Source: Gilliamella sp. App6-5 (lineage in GTDB: Bacteria > Pseudomonadota > Gammaproteobacteria > Enterobacterales > Orbaceae). From it: a stretch of 64,000 bases of DNA. Every line of letters starts with the position of its first letter. Within the stretch, counting starts at the first letter, position 1. The position numbers and the translations under genes are program-made. The DNA lies in NCBI RefSeq assembly GCF_001690525.1, contig NZ_LZGT01000072.1, forward strand, positions 1 to 64,000. The letters run 5' to 3'. Under the pieces are notes generated by a model, which was not told the DNA's origin, made no database searches, and worked only from the letters and a program-made list of their open reading frames with translations. Below are positions 50,189 through 59,429 of the stretch, one piece after another.

Positions 50189-51181
50189 ATGGCATTAAGA
50201 ATTGAATTAGCTAGTTATAAACCCGGTATTGCGAAGTTTTTAGCTCAAAAATGGAGTGGTAGTTCTGACATTGATATGCTGATACAACGAAATCAAGATG
50301 GCTATTATTTATCGGGTTTAAATCAATGGAGCCCTGAAAAAAACTGGCACACCGTTGAAAATATGTCTGTTGATAATGGACAATTAACCGGACAAATTGG
50401 TGAATGGCTAGTTGACTCTTTATTATCACAAGAAAGTCAGATTCGATTTCTTATACAAATTCGTGATAAGCAAAATGAGAAGTATGTTGATGGGGGCGTT
50501 GTGAGCATTGCTGATTCGGTTCTTGCATCAACCGCATTAAACTTGCAAACCGCATTACCTAATGACGAGCGAACTATAGCACAGCCAGATCCTGTTAGTG
50601 ATTCTATTATTGAAGATCAAACACCATTAATTGAAGAATCTAGCCTTAAAGCTGAAAATGAAACGTTAGCCGAACCTATCGAACCAGAAATCATACCAGA
50701 AGCACCAGTTAAATCGAAAAGTCGCCTAGGGTTAATTATGGCTATTATTATCGGTTGTATAGTGCTAATTGGACTTGGCATGGCTGCATGGTATTTTTTA
50801 TATTTCAAAAATCCATCACAACCAACTCCAGCAGTGCAAATTAGTGGTCAATGTAGTTTGAACAACGCCTCTACTGATGATTTAACCTTTATTCAACAAT
50901 GTTTACAGACCAAGCCAGAGACAGATGCCATTATTCAGATCATCACTGAAGCTAAAAAAGCTGAAAAATGTAATATCGCTCAGCGGTTATATGCCAATCA
51001 GGCTCAAACTCACCCTAAAATTGCGATGTTATATGCAAAAGAGTATGACGAAAAATATTATGAAGCAAATAATTGTTTTAAAGCGGATAAAGAAACGGCT
51101 ATTTATTGGTATGAAACGTCTTTGACTAACGATGCAAATAATACGTTCGTTAAAGATCGTTTAACCGAATTACAAAAATAG
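50189..51181 (+). CDS. Membrane protein with C-terminal TPR/Sel1-like region, srf locus
   Basis: No named family recognised. The N-terminal ~110 residues (ALRIELASYKPGIAKFLAQK, SGLNQWSPEKNWHTVE) look like a cytoplasmic mixed alpha/beta domain. An acidic, Pro/Glu-rich linker follows (about 120-175), then one helix at about 181-207 (LIMAIIIGCIVLIGLGMAAW) and an outer region with Cys residues and repeat-like AQRLYANQAQTHPKIAMLYAKEYD. I prefer the ATG at 50189 after AGAGGA to the TTG at 50165. Topology puts the TPR-like part in the periplasm, where the neighbouring vWA and SUMF1-like proteins act. Confidence 0.75.
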   Translation: MALRIELASYKPGIAKFLAQKWSGSSDIDMLIQRNQDGYYLSGLNQWSPEKNWHTVENMSVDNGQLTGQIGEWLVDSLLSQESQIRFLIQIRDKQNEKYVDGGVVSIADSVLASTALNLQTALPNDERTIAQPDPVSDSIIEDQTPLIEESSLKAENETLAEPIEPEIIPEAPVKSKSRLGLIMAIIIGCIVLIGLGMAAWYFLYFKNPSQPTPAVQISGQCSLNNASTDDLTFIQQCLQTKPETDAIIQIITEAKKAEKCNIAQRLYANQAQTHPKIAMLYAKEYDEKYYEANNCFKADKETAIYWYETSLTNDANNTFVKDRLTELQK

Positions 51182-51193
51182 TGAGGAGCAAGA

Positions 51194-53158
51194 ATGAATA
51201 AGCTAGCTATCTCGAAACTCATTGGCACACTAGGTCTAACATGCCTGCCTTTGATGGGATTTGCAACTGAGCCACTTAAACAGGCTGGAAAAACAACCTT
51301 ATACCAACGTGTATTAAGTACCCCAACGTGTGAATTAAAAAACAATATTACCGATGCTACAGGCAAATCCTTGCCTGCATTTTCCCGTTATTATGTTTAT
51401 GAACGCAAAAATGACAATAATCAAGAGTGGCTTAGTGTTGGCCCTGATTCTTATGGGAAAACCATTGGTTGGATTAATAATTCATGTGCGATTGCTTGGA
51501 ATATGCAAATGACATTGGTTTTTACAAATCCAGTTGATCGTGATCCTTTGCTATTTTTTAAAGATAAGGCCGCATTAACGGCAATTGTTGATGCAGACAA
51601 GCCTGAAGCTTTATTAAAACCTATTCGTGATGCATTAAAAGCCAATAAACCCGCTTTAGATGTAGTGGCTCAAGAACCTAAAGAGTTCGTTGATTTTAAA
51701 AGTAACTTCTATTTATTACCTATTTTACAAGGTGAAGAAGTGATGAATGGGCAAGGGTTTTATGAGCGAGTGTTAGAAGTTGCCTCAGTTAGTAAACAAG
51801 CATCATTGATAAAAAATAACACAAAATCAACAACTACCCAAACAACTGATGATAGTGCTAACCAAGTAGCCCCTTTTAAAGCCGCCATCGTGTTTGTTAT
51901 TGACTCGACTATTTCTATGGATCCTTATATTTCAAGAACTAAGGAGGCAGTAGCGCGAGTTTATCAACATATTGAAAAAGAAAATTTACAAAATCAAGTT
52001 AAGTTTGGCTTGGTTTCATTTCGGTCAAGTTTAAAAGCCTCTGATAAGCTTGAATTTGTGAGCAAAATTTTTGCGGATCCCAATAAAGTTAAAGATAAAG
52101 AGGACTTTAAACAACTAAGTGCTTCACTTAAACAAGCTTCTGTTTCTACCTCGTATTTTGCCGAAGATTCCTATGCAGGTATCGCTCAAGCATTAAATGA
52201 TATTAATTGGAATAGCTTTGGGGCGCGTTATATGATTTTGATAACCGATGCAAGTGCAATTCCGGGTGATGATAAGCTCTCTAGTACAGGCATGGATGCG
52301 GCGCAATTAAGACTTGAAGCGCAGCATAAAGGTGTTGCGATTTATGCATTACATTTAAAAACGCCAAGTGGTGCAAAAGATCATCAAATTGCGGCAGAAC
52401 AATATTCGGACTTAACGTATAACGATTTTATTCATAAATCACTTTATTACCCAGTGAATGCAGGTGATGTAAATGAGTTTGGTCAAAAAGTTGATTTGCT
52501 AGCAAAAGCATTGTCTGAACAAGTTAAACTGGCTTATAAAGGTGAAGCTTCTGTTGGTAATGCCATCAATGCAAAAGACGATAATTCAGACATGTTAAAA
52601 GATGCATTGCTACTAAGCAAGGCCATGCAACTGGCTTATTTGGGAGATGTTAAGGGTACTCAAGCGCCGTCAGTTTTTAAAGCATGGATTGCCGATAAAG
52701 ATTTTGTCAAACCGACTATTCCAACAGCAGAGCCACGTATATTATTAACAAAATCGCAACTGAGTGATTTGAGCGATGTGGTTAGCAAAATTGCTAATGC
52801 GGCTAATGATGGATTGATTTCTGCCGATGATATGTTCTCTCAACTTCGTTCTGTTGCGGCTGCAATGGGGCAAGATCCAAGTAAATTAAAATCTGATTCC
52901 GTCACAAAAATTGCTGACTTAGGTTTGCTGGGTGAATATTTAGATAATATCCCTTATAAAAGCGATGTCACTGGACTTGATCAAGATACATGGAAAAGTA
53001 TGAGTGGGCTTGAACAAGAAAAATTTATTCGTAATTTAAACAGTAAAATTCGCTATTATCAAAAATGTAATGCGGATGTCGATCGTTGGATTTCATTAGC
53101 TGACGGCAGTGATCCTCGCGAAAATGTTTATCCTATACCATTAGAAATGTTGCCGTAA
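51194..53158 (+). CDS. Exported vWA-domain protein (PpkA C-terminal-like, no kinase)
   Basis: A 654-residue secreted protein. Signal peptide at residues 1-24 (ISKLIGTLGLTCLPLMGFA). The region at about 30-100 resembles an SH3-like or PpkA middle segment (TTLYQRVLSTPTCELKNN ... EWLSVGPDSYGKTIGWI). The vWA domain starts near residue 230 with MIDAS IVFVIDSTISMD (D-x-T-x-S form) and MILITDASAIPGDDK near 346. A ~170-residue helical tail follows. PpkA of the Pseudomonas T6SS has a cytoplasmic kinase, a membrane helix and a periplasmic vWA; this protein corresponds only to the periplasmic part. Ribosome site GAGGAGC. Probable ligand-binding sensor. Confidence 0.8.
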   Translation: MNKLAISKLIGTLGLTCLPLMGFATEPLKQAGKTTLYQRVLSTPTCELKNNITDATGKSLPAFSRYYVYERKNDNNQEWLSVGPDSYGKTIGWINNSCAIAWNMQMTLVFTNPVDRDPLLFFKDKAALTAIVDADKPEALLKPIRDALKANKPALDVVAQEPKEFVDFKSNFYLLPILQGEEVMNGQGFYERVLEVASVSKQASLIKNNTKSTTTQTTDDSANQVAPFKAAIVFVIDSTISMDPYISRTKEAVARVYQHIEKENLQNQVKFGLVSFRSSLKASDKLEFVSKIFADPNKVKDKEDFKQLSASLKQASVSTSYFAEDSYAGIAQALNDINWNSFGARYMILITDASAIPGDDKLSSTGMDAAQLRLEAQHKGVAIYALHLKTPSGAKDHQIAAEQYSDLTYNDFIHKSLYYPVNAGDVNEFGQKVDLLAKALSEQVKLAYKGEASVGNAINAKDDNSDMLKDALLLSKAMQLAYLGDVKGTQAPSVFKAWIADKDFVKPTIPTAEPRILLTKSQLSDLSDVVSKIANAANDGLISADDMFSQLRSVAAAMGQDPSKLKSDSVTKIADLGLLGEYLDNIPYKSDVTGLDQDTWKSMSGLEQEKFIRNLNSKIRYYQKCNADVDRWISLADGSDPRENVYPIPLEMLP

Positions 53159-53159
53159 A

Positions 53160-53876
53160 ATGTTAAATATTAAGCAATTATCGATTTCACGCTCCACAGG
53201 CAAATCCTTTTTTAGCGTTTGCCTGCCGATGCTTACTGTCAAAGCGGGGGAAGTTGTTGTTATTCAAGGTGATAGCGGCACGGGTAAAAGCACTTTACTT
53301 GAAATGGTGGGAATGATTTTAAAACCAGACCAAATTGATGGTTATAACTTAGTTGTTGATAATTGTAATATTGATATCGCAACGCTAATCAAGCAAGATA
53401 AAATTGATGAACTTGCTGATATTCGTGCTCAATATTTAGGTTTTATGCTGCAAACAGGTGGATTACTGCCATTTTTGACGATTCGTGATAACATTTTATT
53501 ATCATTGAAGTTATTACAAAAAAAAGTGGATAATAGCCGGTTTGATTATCTAGTGCAAAAACTCAATATCGTTCATTTGCTCAATAAATATCCTAAACAG
53601 TTATCAATTGGTGAAAGGCAACGAGCTTCTTTTATTCGTTCGATTATTCATAAGCCAGCGTTGTTACTTGCCGATGAGCCGACTTCGGCATTGGATCCCT
53701 ATAATGCGAATTTACTGTTTAATTTAATTATTGAACAAGCTCAGCAAGATAACATTGCTGCCATGATTGTCACACATGACTGGCAACGCATCGCTGACAA
53801 AGGATTATTGACTTTATCGGCTAAGTTAACCTCGGCACAATCATCAGAATTTTTACCGTTACAAGATAAGGCGTAA
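53160..53876 (+). CDS. ABC transporter ATPase (TagT/LolD-like)
   Basis: ATP-binding subunit of 238 residues. Walker A GDSGTGKSTLLEMVG (about 39-53), Q-loop region GFMLQTGGLLPFLTIRDN, signature LSIGERQRAS (about 144-153), and Walker B LLLADEPTSALDP. It belongs to the MacB/LolD class that pairs with FtsX-like permeases, here the next gene. It begins one base after the vWA gene stop. The order vWA-ATPase-permease-SUMF1 recalls ppkA-tagT-tagS-tagR of the T6SS threonine phosphorylation pathway. Confidence 0.88.
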   Translation: MLNIKQLSISRSTGKSFFSVCLPMLTVKAGEVVVIQGDSGTGKSTLLEMVGMILKPDQIDGYNLVVDNCNIDIATLIKQDKIDELADIRAQYLGFMLQTGGLLPFLTIRDNILLSLKLLQKKVDNSRFDYLVQKLNIVHLLNKYPKQLSIGERQRASFIRSIIHKPALLLADEPTSALDPYNANLLFNLIIEQAQQDNIAAMIVTHDWQRIADKGLLTLSAKLTSAQSSEFLPLQDKA

Positions 53877-53879
53877 AAA

Positions 53880-55103
53880 ATGACTAAAGCAATATCAAAA
53901 TGGTTACTTGTTACTCGTTTATCGTTAGCGGACTTATGGTATGACAAAAAAGTATCATTTTGTATTATTGCCTCAGTAATATCAGTGATTACACCCTTGT
54001 TATTGTTATTTAGCTTAAAGTACGGGGTTGTTTCGCAACTTCGAGAACAATTACTCAGTGATCCGCAAAATTTAGAAGTAAAAATTGTGGGAAATTTGCA
54101 ACTTAAAGATGAAATGTTTGAGTGGATAAAACAGCAACCTGAAACAGCTTTTGTGATTCCACTCACGCGTTCATTAAATACGCAAGCTGATTTAATGAAA
54201 GATGCTAGCCATTTTGTTAATAATGCCGAAGTTATTCCTACAGCCAAAGATGATCCAATAACAAAAAATTTGCCATTACCGAATAATAAAAAACAAATTT
54301 TATTAAGTTCGTTATCAGCCGAAAAAATGCAAGTCACGATGGGCAGTCACGTGAAAATGGTGATCACAAGGCAGCTTGATGGAAAACTTGAAAAAGGAAT
54401 GGCTGAATTAGAGGTAGTTGGCATTATTCCCGAAAATCGTTATAGCCGTGCTGGGGCTTTTGTCTCTTTAGATTTACTGATTGATATGGAAAACTATTAC
54501 GATGGGTATCAAAGTGATGTTTTTCTAACCTCAACGGGGCAATTAAATCCGCCTAATCATACTTCGTTTGCGCGAGCCCGTATTTATGCGGACTCGCTGG
54601 ATAATGTTGCACCATTAGCGTATAAATTACGAGAAAAACATATCGAAACGCGTACCCAAGCTAATGCAATTGAAAACCTGCAAGCGATTAATCGAGTGCT
54701 TAATTTTATTTTTAGCGTTATTGCCATTACGGCAGTATTGGGATGTGTTTTATCATTTACGGGGTCATTTTTATCGAATATTGAACGTAAACGCAAAGAT
54801 ATTGCTTTTATGCGATTGCTTGGATTTCGTTCAAAAGGCATTATGTTTTATTTAGTTAACCAAGCAATGATTTTGAGCTGTTTCGCTTTTATAATCTCTT
54901 GTGGGCTGTTTGCGGTAGGAAATTGTGCTTTTAATTCAGTGTTAGGTAAAAATTTGCTTTCACAATCCGTTGTGAGTCAATTACAATTTTATCATCTTAT
55001 TATTGCATTTTTACTGACTTTATTGATTTCAGCGGGCATTGTGGTTATAGGAGGGCGACATGCTATTCAAATTCAACCAGCAGAAAGCTTACGTGAAGCA
55101 TAA
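53880..55103 (+). CDS. FtsX-like ABC permease (TagS-like)
   Basis: Inner-membrane permease of 407 residues with MacB/FtsX topology. One N-terminal helix (about 25-47, CIIASVISVITPLLLLFSL) precedes a large periplasmic domain (about 50-270). Three C-terminal helices follow (about 275-300, 325-350, 370-395), with RKRKDIAFMRLLGFRSKGI between the first two. The class uses ATP hydrolysis for mechanotransmission in the periplasm rather than transport across the membrane. It corresponds to TagS by order and type. Its 3' end overlaps the next gene by 44 bases. Confidence 0.86.
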   Translation: MTKAISKWLLVTRLSLADLWYDKKVSFCIIASVISVITPLLLLFSLKYGVVSQLREQLLSDPQNLEVKIVGNLQLKDEMFEWIKQQPETAFVIPLTRSLNTQADLMKDASHFVNNAEVIPTAKDDPITKNLPLPNNKKQILLSSLSAEKMQVTMGSHVKMVITRQLDGKLEKGMAELEVVGIIPENRYSRAGAFVSLDLLIDMENYYDGYQSDVFLTSTGQLNPPNHTSFARARIYADSLDNVAPLAYKLREKHIETRTQANAIENLQAINRVLNFIFSVIAITAVLGCVLSFTGSFLSNIERKRKDIAFMRLLGFRSKGIMFYLVNQAMILSCFAFIISCGLFAVGNCAFNSVLGKNLLSQSVVSQLQFYHLIIAFLLTLLISAGIVVIGGRHAIQIQPAESLREA

Positions 55104-56676
55104 TTATACTCGATTAGCTTGTTGGGGGTTGGCTACAATTAGCTTACTACCGGCATTAAGCTTTGCTGAACCTTGGGACAGTAAATTTTATAATCCCAAG
55201 CCGACAAAAGATGATGTCATTTTACCGATGCCATGTGACGGTAGTTTAGTGATGAAAAAGGTGTTTACCCCTACCAATAAACCGCTAGATGATGTCAAAG
55301 TCATTTTAGGGAGCAATCAAAAAGAGTTCGGTTTTGCCGAGTATGCCACACCCAATTATATTGCGGGTAGTTTTTCTGATTCAGATAAAGAACGCTATTA
55401 TTTGATAGGTAAATATGAGATTACCACATTGCAATATCAATCCGTCATGAATGATACTTGCCCAACCCCTAACGTGAATCTTGCCTTTCCTATCACGGAT
55501 ATTAGCTGGTTTGATGCTATTGCTTTTACAGATAAATATAATCGTTGGTTAATTGCAAACCAGTCAAAAATAAAATCAATGAGTTTACCGAATGGTTATG
55601 TCCGTTTACCCAATAATACGGAATGGGAATATGCTGCGCGTGGTGGTTCAAAAGTGACAGAATCGGAATTTCGAGAATCACGATTCCCTATGACTAAAAA
55701 TCTCGAAAGTTATGCGTGGTTTTCTGGTGCTAAGTCGGCTAATGGTAAATTGCAACTTATTGGTAAGTTAGATCCTAATCCCCTAGATCTGTATGATATT
55801 TTAGGTAATGCGAGCGAAATGATGTTTGATTCGTTTAGAATGAATAAACTTGATCGCTACCATGGTCAACAAGGCGGAATGATTGTGCGTGGGGGGAGCT
55901 ATTTAACGCCCGAATCTTCAACCACCAGTGCTTTTCGTATTGAAAAGCCTTTCTATGATGATAAAAGTGCTTATAAAAGTAAAGATGTTGGATTTCGCTT
56001 AGTTTATACAACTGAAGTGATGAATTCGAATGATAAAATCAAAGAGCTAGACAAAGAATGGAGTCAATTAGGTAGTGAAACGGACAGCGCAAAAAATGGT
56101 AATGTTGTCAGCGAGCTTGAAAAAATTACTAAACAAGTTGAAGATGAAAAAACAAAAAAAGAATTAAATCAACTCAATGCACTTTTACGTAGCGCTAATC
56201 AAGCGCGCGATGAGCAACGAGATCGTTCTATTCAATCAGCATTACAATTAGGTGCATTTTTGTGCGCTAATGTTTCAGATTTAAACAGCAAGTTTGAGTA
56301 TAATGATAATTTATACAAAACAATGATTAATGAAGTTTGTGATTTAAAAGAAACCGATACTGTGGCCGATGACAATATGTGCTCAAAAGTAAAGCTAGAT
56401 AATTTAAAACAGGTTGTTGATGAGTCTAAAAATGCACGGGACTTTATATTGAAATATTATGCTGATACGATTGTTAATACGGCGTCAAATTACGAGAAAA
56501 ATACGATTAATGATCAAGTCAAATCAACGCAATTTATTCTAGAAAATAGTGGCAAAGCAAATATGAGCGATTATTTAAAACTCTATTTCAAACATATTAA
56601 TCAATATATTGAATCGGGGAAGGTCGAGCGAACAACTTGGCTACAAACGTGTAATGAGATAAAAGGAAAAAAATGA
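55060..56676 (+). CDS. Exported SUMF1/formylglycine-enzyme-like protein (TagR-like)
   Basis: Secreted protein of 538 residues. After a long n-region, the signal peptide is LACWGLATISLLPALSFA, with mature start near EPWD. The SUMF1-type domain (about residues 85-320) includes YYLIGKYEITTLQYQSVM, FPITDISWFDAIAFTDKYNRWL, VRLPNNTEWEYAARGG, LYDILGNASEMMFD and GGSYLTPESSTTSAFR. The C-terminal ~200 residues are helical. In Pseudomonas, TagR is such a periplasmic protein and promotes PpkA activation. The AGGAGG site at ~55047-55052 fixes the start inside tagS-like coding sequence. Confidence 0.87.
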   Translation: MLFKFNQQKAYVKHNYTRLACWGLATISLLPALSFAEPWDSKFYNPKPTKDDVILPMPCDGSLVMKKVFTPTNKPLDDVKVILGSNQKEFGFAEYATPNYIAGSFSDSDKERYYLIGKYEITTLQYQSVMNDTCPTPNVNLAFPITDISWFDAIAFTDKYNRWLIANQSKIKSMSLPNGYVRLPNNTEWEYAARGGSKVTESEFRESRFPMTKNLESYAWFSGAKSANGKLQLIGKLDPNPLDLYDILGNASEMMFDSFRMNKLDRYHGQQGGMIVRGGSYLTPESSTTSAFRIEKPFYDDKSAYKSKDVGFRLVYTTEVMNSNDKIKELDKEWSQLGSETDSAKNGNVVSELEKITKQVEDEKTKKELNQLNALLRSANQARDEQRDRSIQSALQLGAFLCANVSDLNSKFEYNDNLYKTMINEVCDLKETDTVADDNMCSKVKLDNLKQVVDESKNARDFILKYYADTIVNTASNYEKNTINDQVKSTQFILENSGKANMSDYLKLYFKHINQYIESGKVERTTWLQTCNEIKGKK

Positions 56677-57365
56677 TGAACAAAATTATAGTAACACTGA
56701 CTTTATGTATATCGATTATTTTAACTGGGTGTCAAGGTACAGGGCGAGCGAGTTCTAGAAATGTCGATCCTGCATTAACTAAAAGTAATACGGCTAAATT
56801 TTTTAGTAAATCAGCGTGGCAATCTTGTGCTATTGGTGCTGGTTTAGGCGGTATTGGCTGTGTGTTAGCAGGTGGAAAAACAGGGGTATGTCTTGCATCT
56901 GCGGCGGTAGGTTGTGGTGTATTGATGGGTGCTAACTATTATCTTGATAGTAAGCGAGCTGAATATGCTGATGACGAGATGCGTCTAGATGTTTATATCC
57001 AAGACGTGCAAAAAAACACCTACGAAGTACAAGCGGTGACCGAAACTGCTAAAGCGGTATTAGATAAGAATTTAGCAACACTTAAAGTATTAAATAATCA
57101 GATAAAAAATGATACGATCAATAAAAAACAAGCACAAAATGATTTGACTCAAATTGATGCAAATATTGCTTATTTAAGAGACAAATTAAAACGCATGAAA
57201 AAAGTTGAAAATGATTGGGTTTCAATATCCTCCGAAGAACGACAATCAGGTGTTAGAGTATCAAGACTGGATCAACAAATCAGCCAATTGCATAAACAAA
57301 TTGCAGTACTTGAAAATCAAATTAATCTTGTTACTAAACAACGTTCAGCAGTTAAGGTTAGCTAA
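56673..57365 (+). CDS. Lipoprotein with Gly-rich segment and coiled coil
   Basis: A 230-residue lipoprotein. The signal ends in lipobox LTGC (Cys near 20). Residues ~50-90 are small and Gly/Ala/Cys-rich (GAGLGGIGCVLAGG and SAAVGCGVLMGANYY), resembling a glycine-zipper hairpin. The rest is coiled coil (about 110-225). It overlaps the SUMF1-like gene by four bases. Position and type parallel the outer-membrane lipoprotein TagQ, but I see no clear sequence signature that proves it. Confidence 0.75.
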   Translation: MMNKIIVTLTLCISIILTGCQGTGRASSRNVDPALTKSNTAKFFSKSAWQSCAIGAGLGGIGCVLAGGKTGVCLASAAVGCGVLMGANYYLDSKRAEYADDEMRLDVYIQDVQKNTYEVQAVTETAKAVLDKNLATLKVLNNQIKNDTINKKQAQNDLTQIDANIAYLRDKLKRMKKVENDWVSISSEERQSGVRVSRLDQQISQLHKQIAVLENQINLVTKQRSAVKVS

Positions 57366-57367
57366 TT

Positions 57368-57850
57368 ATGAAAAAAAAATATATTTTATTACTCAGTCCA
57401 TTTATTTTTTTAGCCGGTTGTTCAACTACGCCTGAGCAGTGCGATCCAACTAATACCAACATTGGAATTATGGATAAAATTAGCTGTAATTATTCAGGAA
57501 ATTATCAGGCTCGAATTGATCAGAAAAAACAAATTCTAGAAGATGAAGTAAGAGCTAATCAGCAGTTTAAAGAGATTTATGCCACTATCGAGAAGCAAAA
57601 AAACGCCACCGCGTTAAGTATTAAACAAAAAAAGGCACAGCAGCAAAAGTTGAAAACGGATTTAACTAAACTAACCAATGAAGTAAAACAAAAAGCCAAA
57701 GGACGTGACGACCTACAGGCTCAAGTGAAAGATATTGAACAGCAACTGAATAAAGTGAACAATTCAAATAGTTCTGAACTTGAAAAACAAGTTGAGTTAG
57801 ATAAGTTAAATAAAAAACTTCAACAATTGCAAAAAGCATTAAACATATAA
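57368..57850 (+). CDS. Small coiled-coil lipoprotein
   Basis: A 160-residue lipoprotein with lipobox LAGC (Cys near 18), a short Cys-containing linker (PEQCDPTNTNIG, KISCNYSG), then a long Lys/Gln-rich coiled coil from ~50 to the end, in the manner of Lpp-type or OmpA-spacer lipoproteins. It starts two bases after the preceding lipoprotein gene. No family recognised; a structural partner of the other lipoprotein is likely. Confidence 0.75.
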   Translation: MKKKYILLLSPFIFLAGCSTTPEQCDPTNTNIGIMDKISCNYSGNYQARIDQKKQILEDEVRANQQFKEIYATIEKQKNATALSIKQKKAQQQKLKTDLTKLTNEVKQKAKGRDDLQAQVKDIEQQLNKVNNSNSSELEKQVELDKLNKKLQQLQKALNI

Positions 57851-57920
57851 ATATATTTCTTGCTTAATCAATGTGATAAATAATAAAAGCAGACGTTAAA
57901 TAAAAGGAAATAAATTAGCA

Positions 57921-59303
57921 ATGCAGCGCATAACAAGAATTATCTGTGATCATCATCATCCCGAAAAGATGTCGTTATTCGATCAATATAATTCTTTGCT
58001 AGCATTGCTAAAACCGTATTTGACTGAGCGCACTTTTTCGATTTTAGCAATAGCAAGATTGATTGATGATAATCAATATATTGGTTGGTACACTTCTTTA
58101 GAAGGGCAGCCTATCTTATTGAGTGAAATTAGTGATCAATCACATAAAGCTAAGATAGAAAACACGTTACAAAATCGTATTAACGATATCGAAGCTGTGG
58201 TTAAGTTAATGTCACTCACGGCTGAGCAGCAGGCATTTATTTCATCATGGTTACCTAGAATTAAAAGTTTAGGTAATCATATTTATGTGATTAATGATGA
58301 ACCAGTTATTGTTAATACCTTTGAAGAGCCTATTTTACCGGCACCTGCCCCAGTTATTCCGTCAAAATCATTTTGGCGTTGGTGGCATTTTTTACTTTTA
58401 GCCTTATTACTCTTTGCTTTACTGGGCATTCTTTGGTATTTATTTTGTCCATATGCAAAAGAAAAGCCTGCGATTGCTGATGTTGAGCCCGCCATTACTC
58501 AGCCTGTTGAAGAAAAGAAACCAGATCCGGTTGTTGAGCCACCTAAAGAGGAACAACCCGTTGTAAAATCGGAACCTGAAGCGATACCAGAGCCAGCACC
58601 TAAAAATTGTGTTACTCGTGAAGAGATTGCCAATAATACTGACAAGCCTAAAATGGTTATGATATTTGACAATTCAGCCTCGATGACATTGACTTTGATG
58701 GAATCTCAAGCGTCCATTAATCAATACTTGCGTGCTGATTGGTATTCAATGACCGAACAAGAAGCTGATGCATACGAAAAACGCATGACACGTTTACCGA
58801 ATCGTTTATCAAGTAGTAAAAAGGTTGCATTGTCGACTATTGATAAAATACAACCTGATGTTAATATTGCGTTAGTCACCCTTTCTGCTTGCCCTGCTGC
58901 ACAAACTACCTCGTTTTATCATTATGAAAATAGAGGTAAGTTAAAAACTAAAATTAGTCGGTTAAATCCATTAGAAAATAACAGTGCAACGCCTTTATAC
59001 AGTGGTATAAAACAAGCTAGTAAAATGCTTGATGGCGTAAACCATGATGATTACATCTTAGTGATTAGTGATGGTGAAGATAATTGTACCAAAGCGAATA
59101 TTTGTGCTTTAGCCAGCAAAATCGCCACTGAGCAACCTCGACTCAAAATAAATATTGTTGATATTGCTGGACAACATAAAATTGACTGTGTAGCGAATAA
59201 AACTGGGGGGAAAGTTTATATCGCTCAAAGCCCAACACAGATAATTGAACAAATGAATAATGCCGTTTCGAATATGAATATTAGTAAACCGATATGCGAA
59301 TAA
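57921..59303 (+). CDS. Membrane-anchored vWA protein, paralogue 1
   Basis: A 460-residue protein. The N-terminal cytoplasmic domain of ~145 residues (QRITRIICDHHHPEKMSLFD, IGWYTSLEGQPILLSE) is followed by one helix at about 153-175 after FWRWWHF. A Pro/Glu-rich spacer (about 180-225) leads to an extracytoplasmic vWA domain with MIDAS MVMIFDNSASM (about 244-254), the TPLYSGI segment, and ISDGEDNC near 380. The adjacent paralogue has the same plan, and SrfA shares the WW-helix-linker arrangement. Function unknown; vWA domains bind proteins through metal ions. Confidence 0.82.
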   Translation: MQRITRIICDHHHPEKMSLFDQYNSLLALLKPYLTERTFSILAIARLIDDNQYIGWYTSLEGQPILLSEISDQSHKAKIENTLQNRINDIEAVVKLMSLTAEQQAFISSWLPRIKSLGNHIYVINDEPVIVNTFEEPILPAPAPVIPSKSFWRWWHFLLLALLLFALLGILWYLFCPYAKEKPAIADVEPAITQPVEEKKPDPVVEPPKEEQPVVKSEPEAIPEPAPKNCVTREEIANNTDKPKMVMIFDNSASMTLTLMESQASINQYLRADWYSMTEQEADAYEKRMTRLPNRLSSSKKVALSTIDKIQPDVNIALVTLSACPAAQTTSFYHYENRGKLKTKISRLNPLENNSATPLYSGIKQASKMLDGVNHDDYILVISDGEDNCTKANICALASKIATEQPRLKINIVDIAGQHKIDCVANKTGGKVYIAQSPTQIIEQMNNAVSNMNISKPICE

Positions 59304-59429
59304 TTATTGTTAAATAATACTAGATAGTCGAATATCTCGTTTTTGGTATATCTATGGTTAAGTAATGTTTGAAGTTTATTGCAATTTTAGTATAAGAATA
59401 GTGGTCAACTGTAAGGAATTAAATCAATA

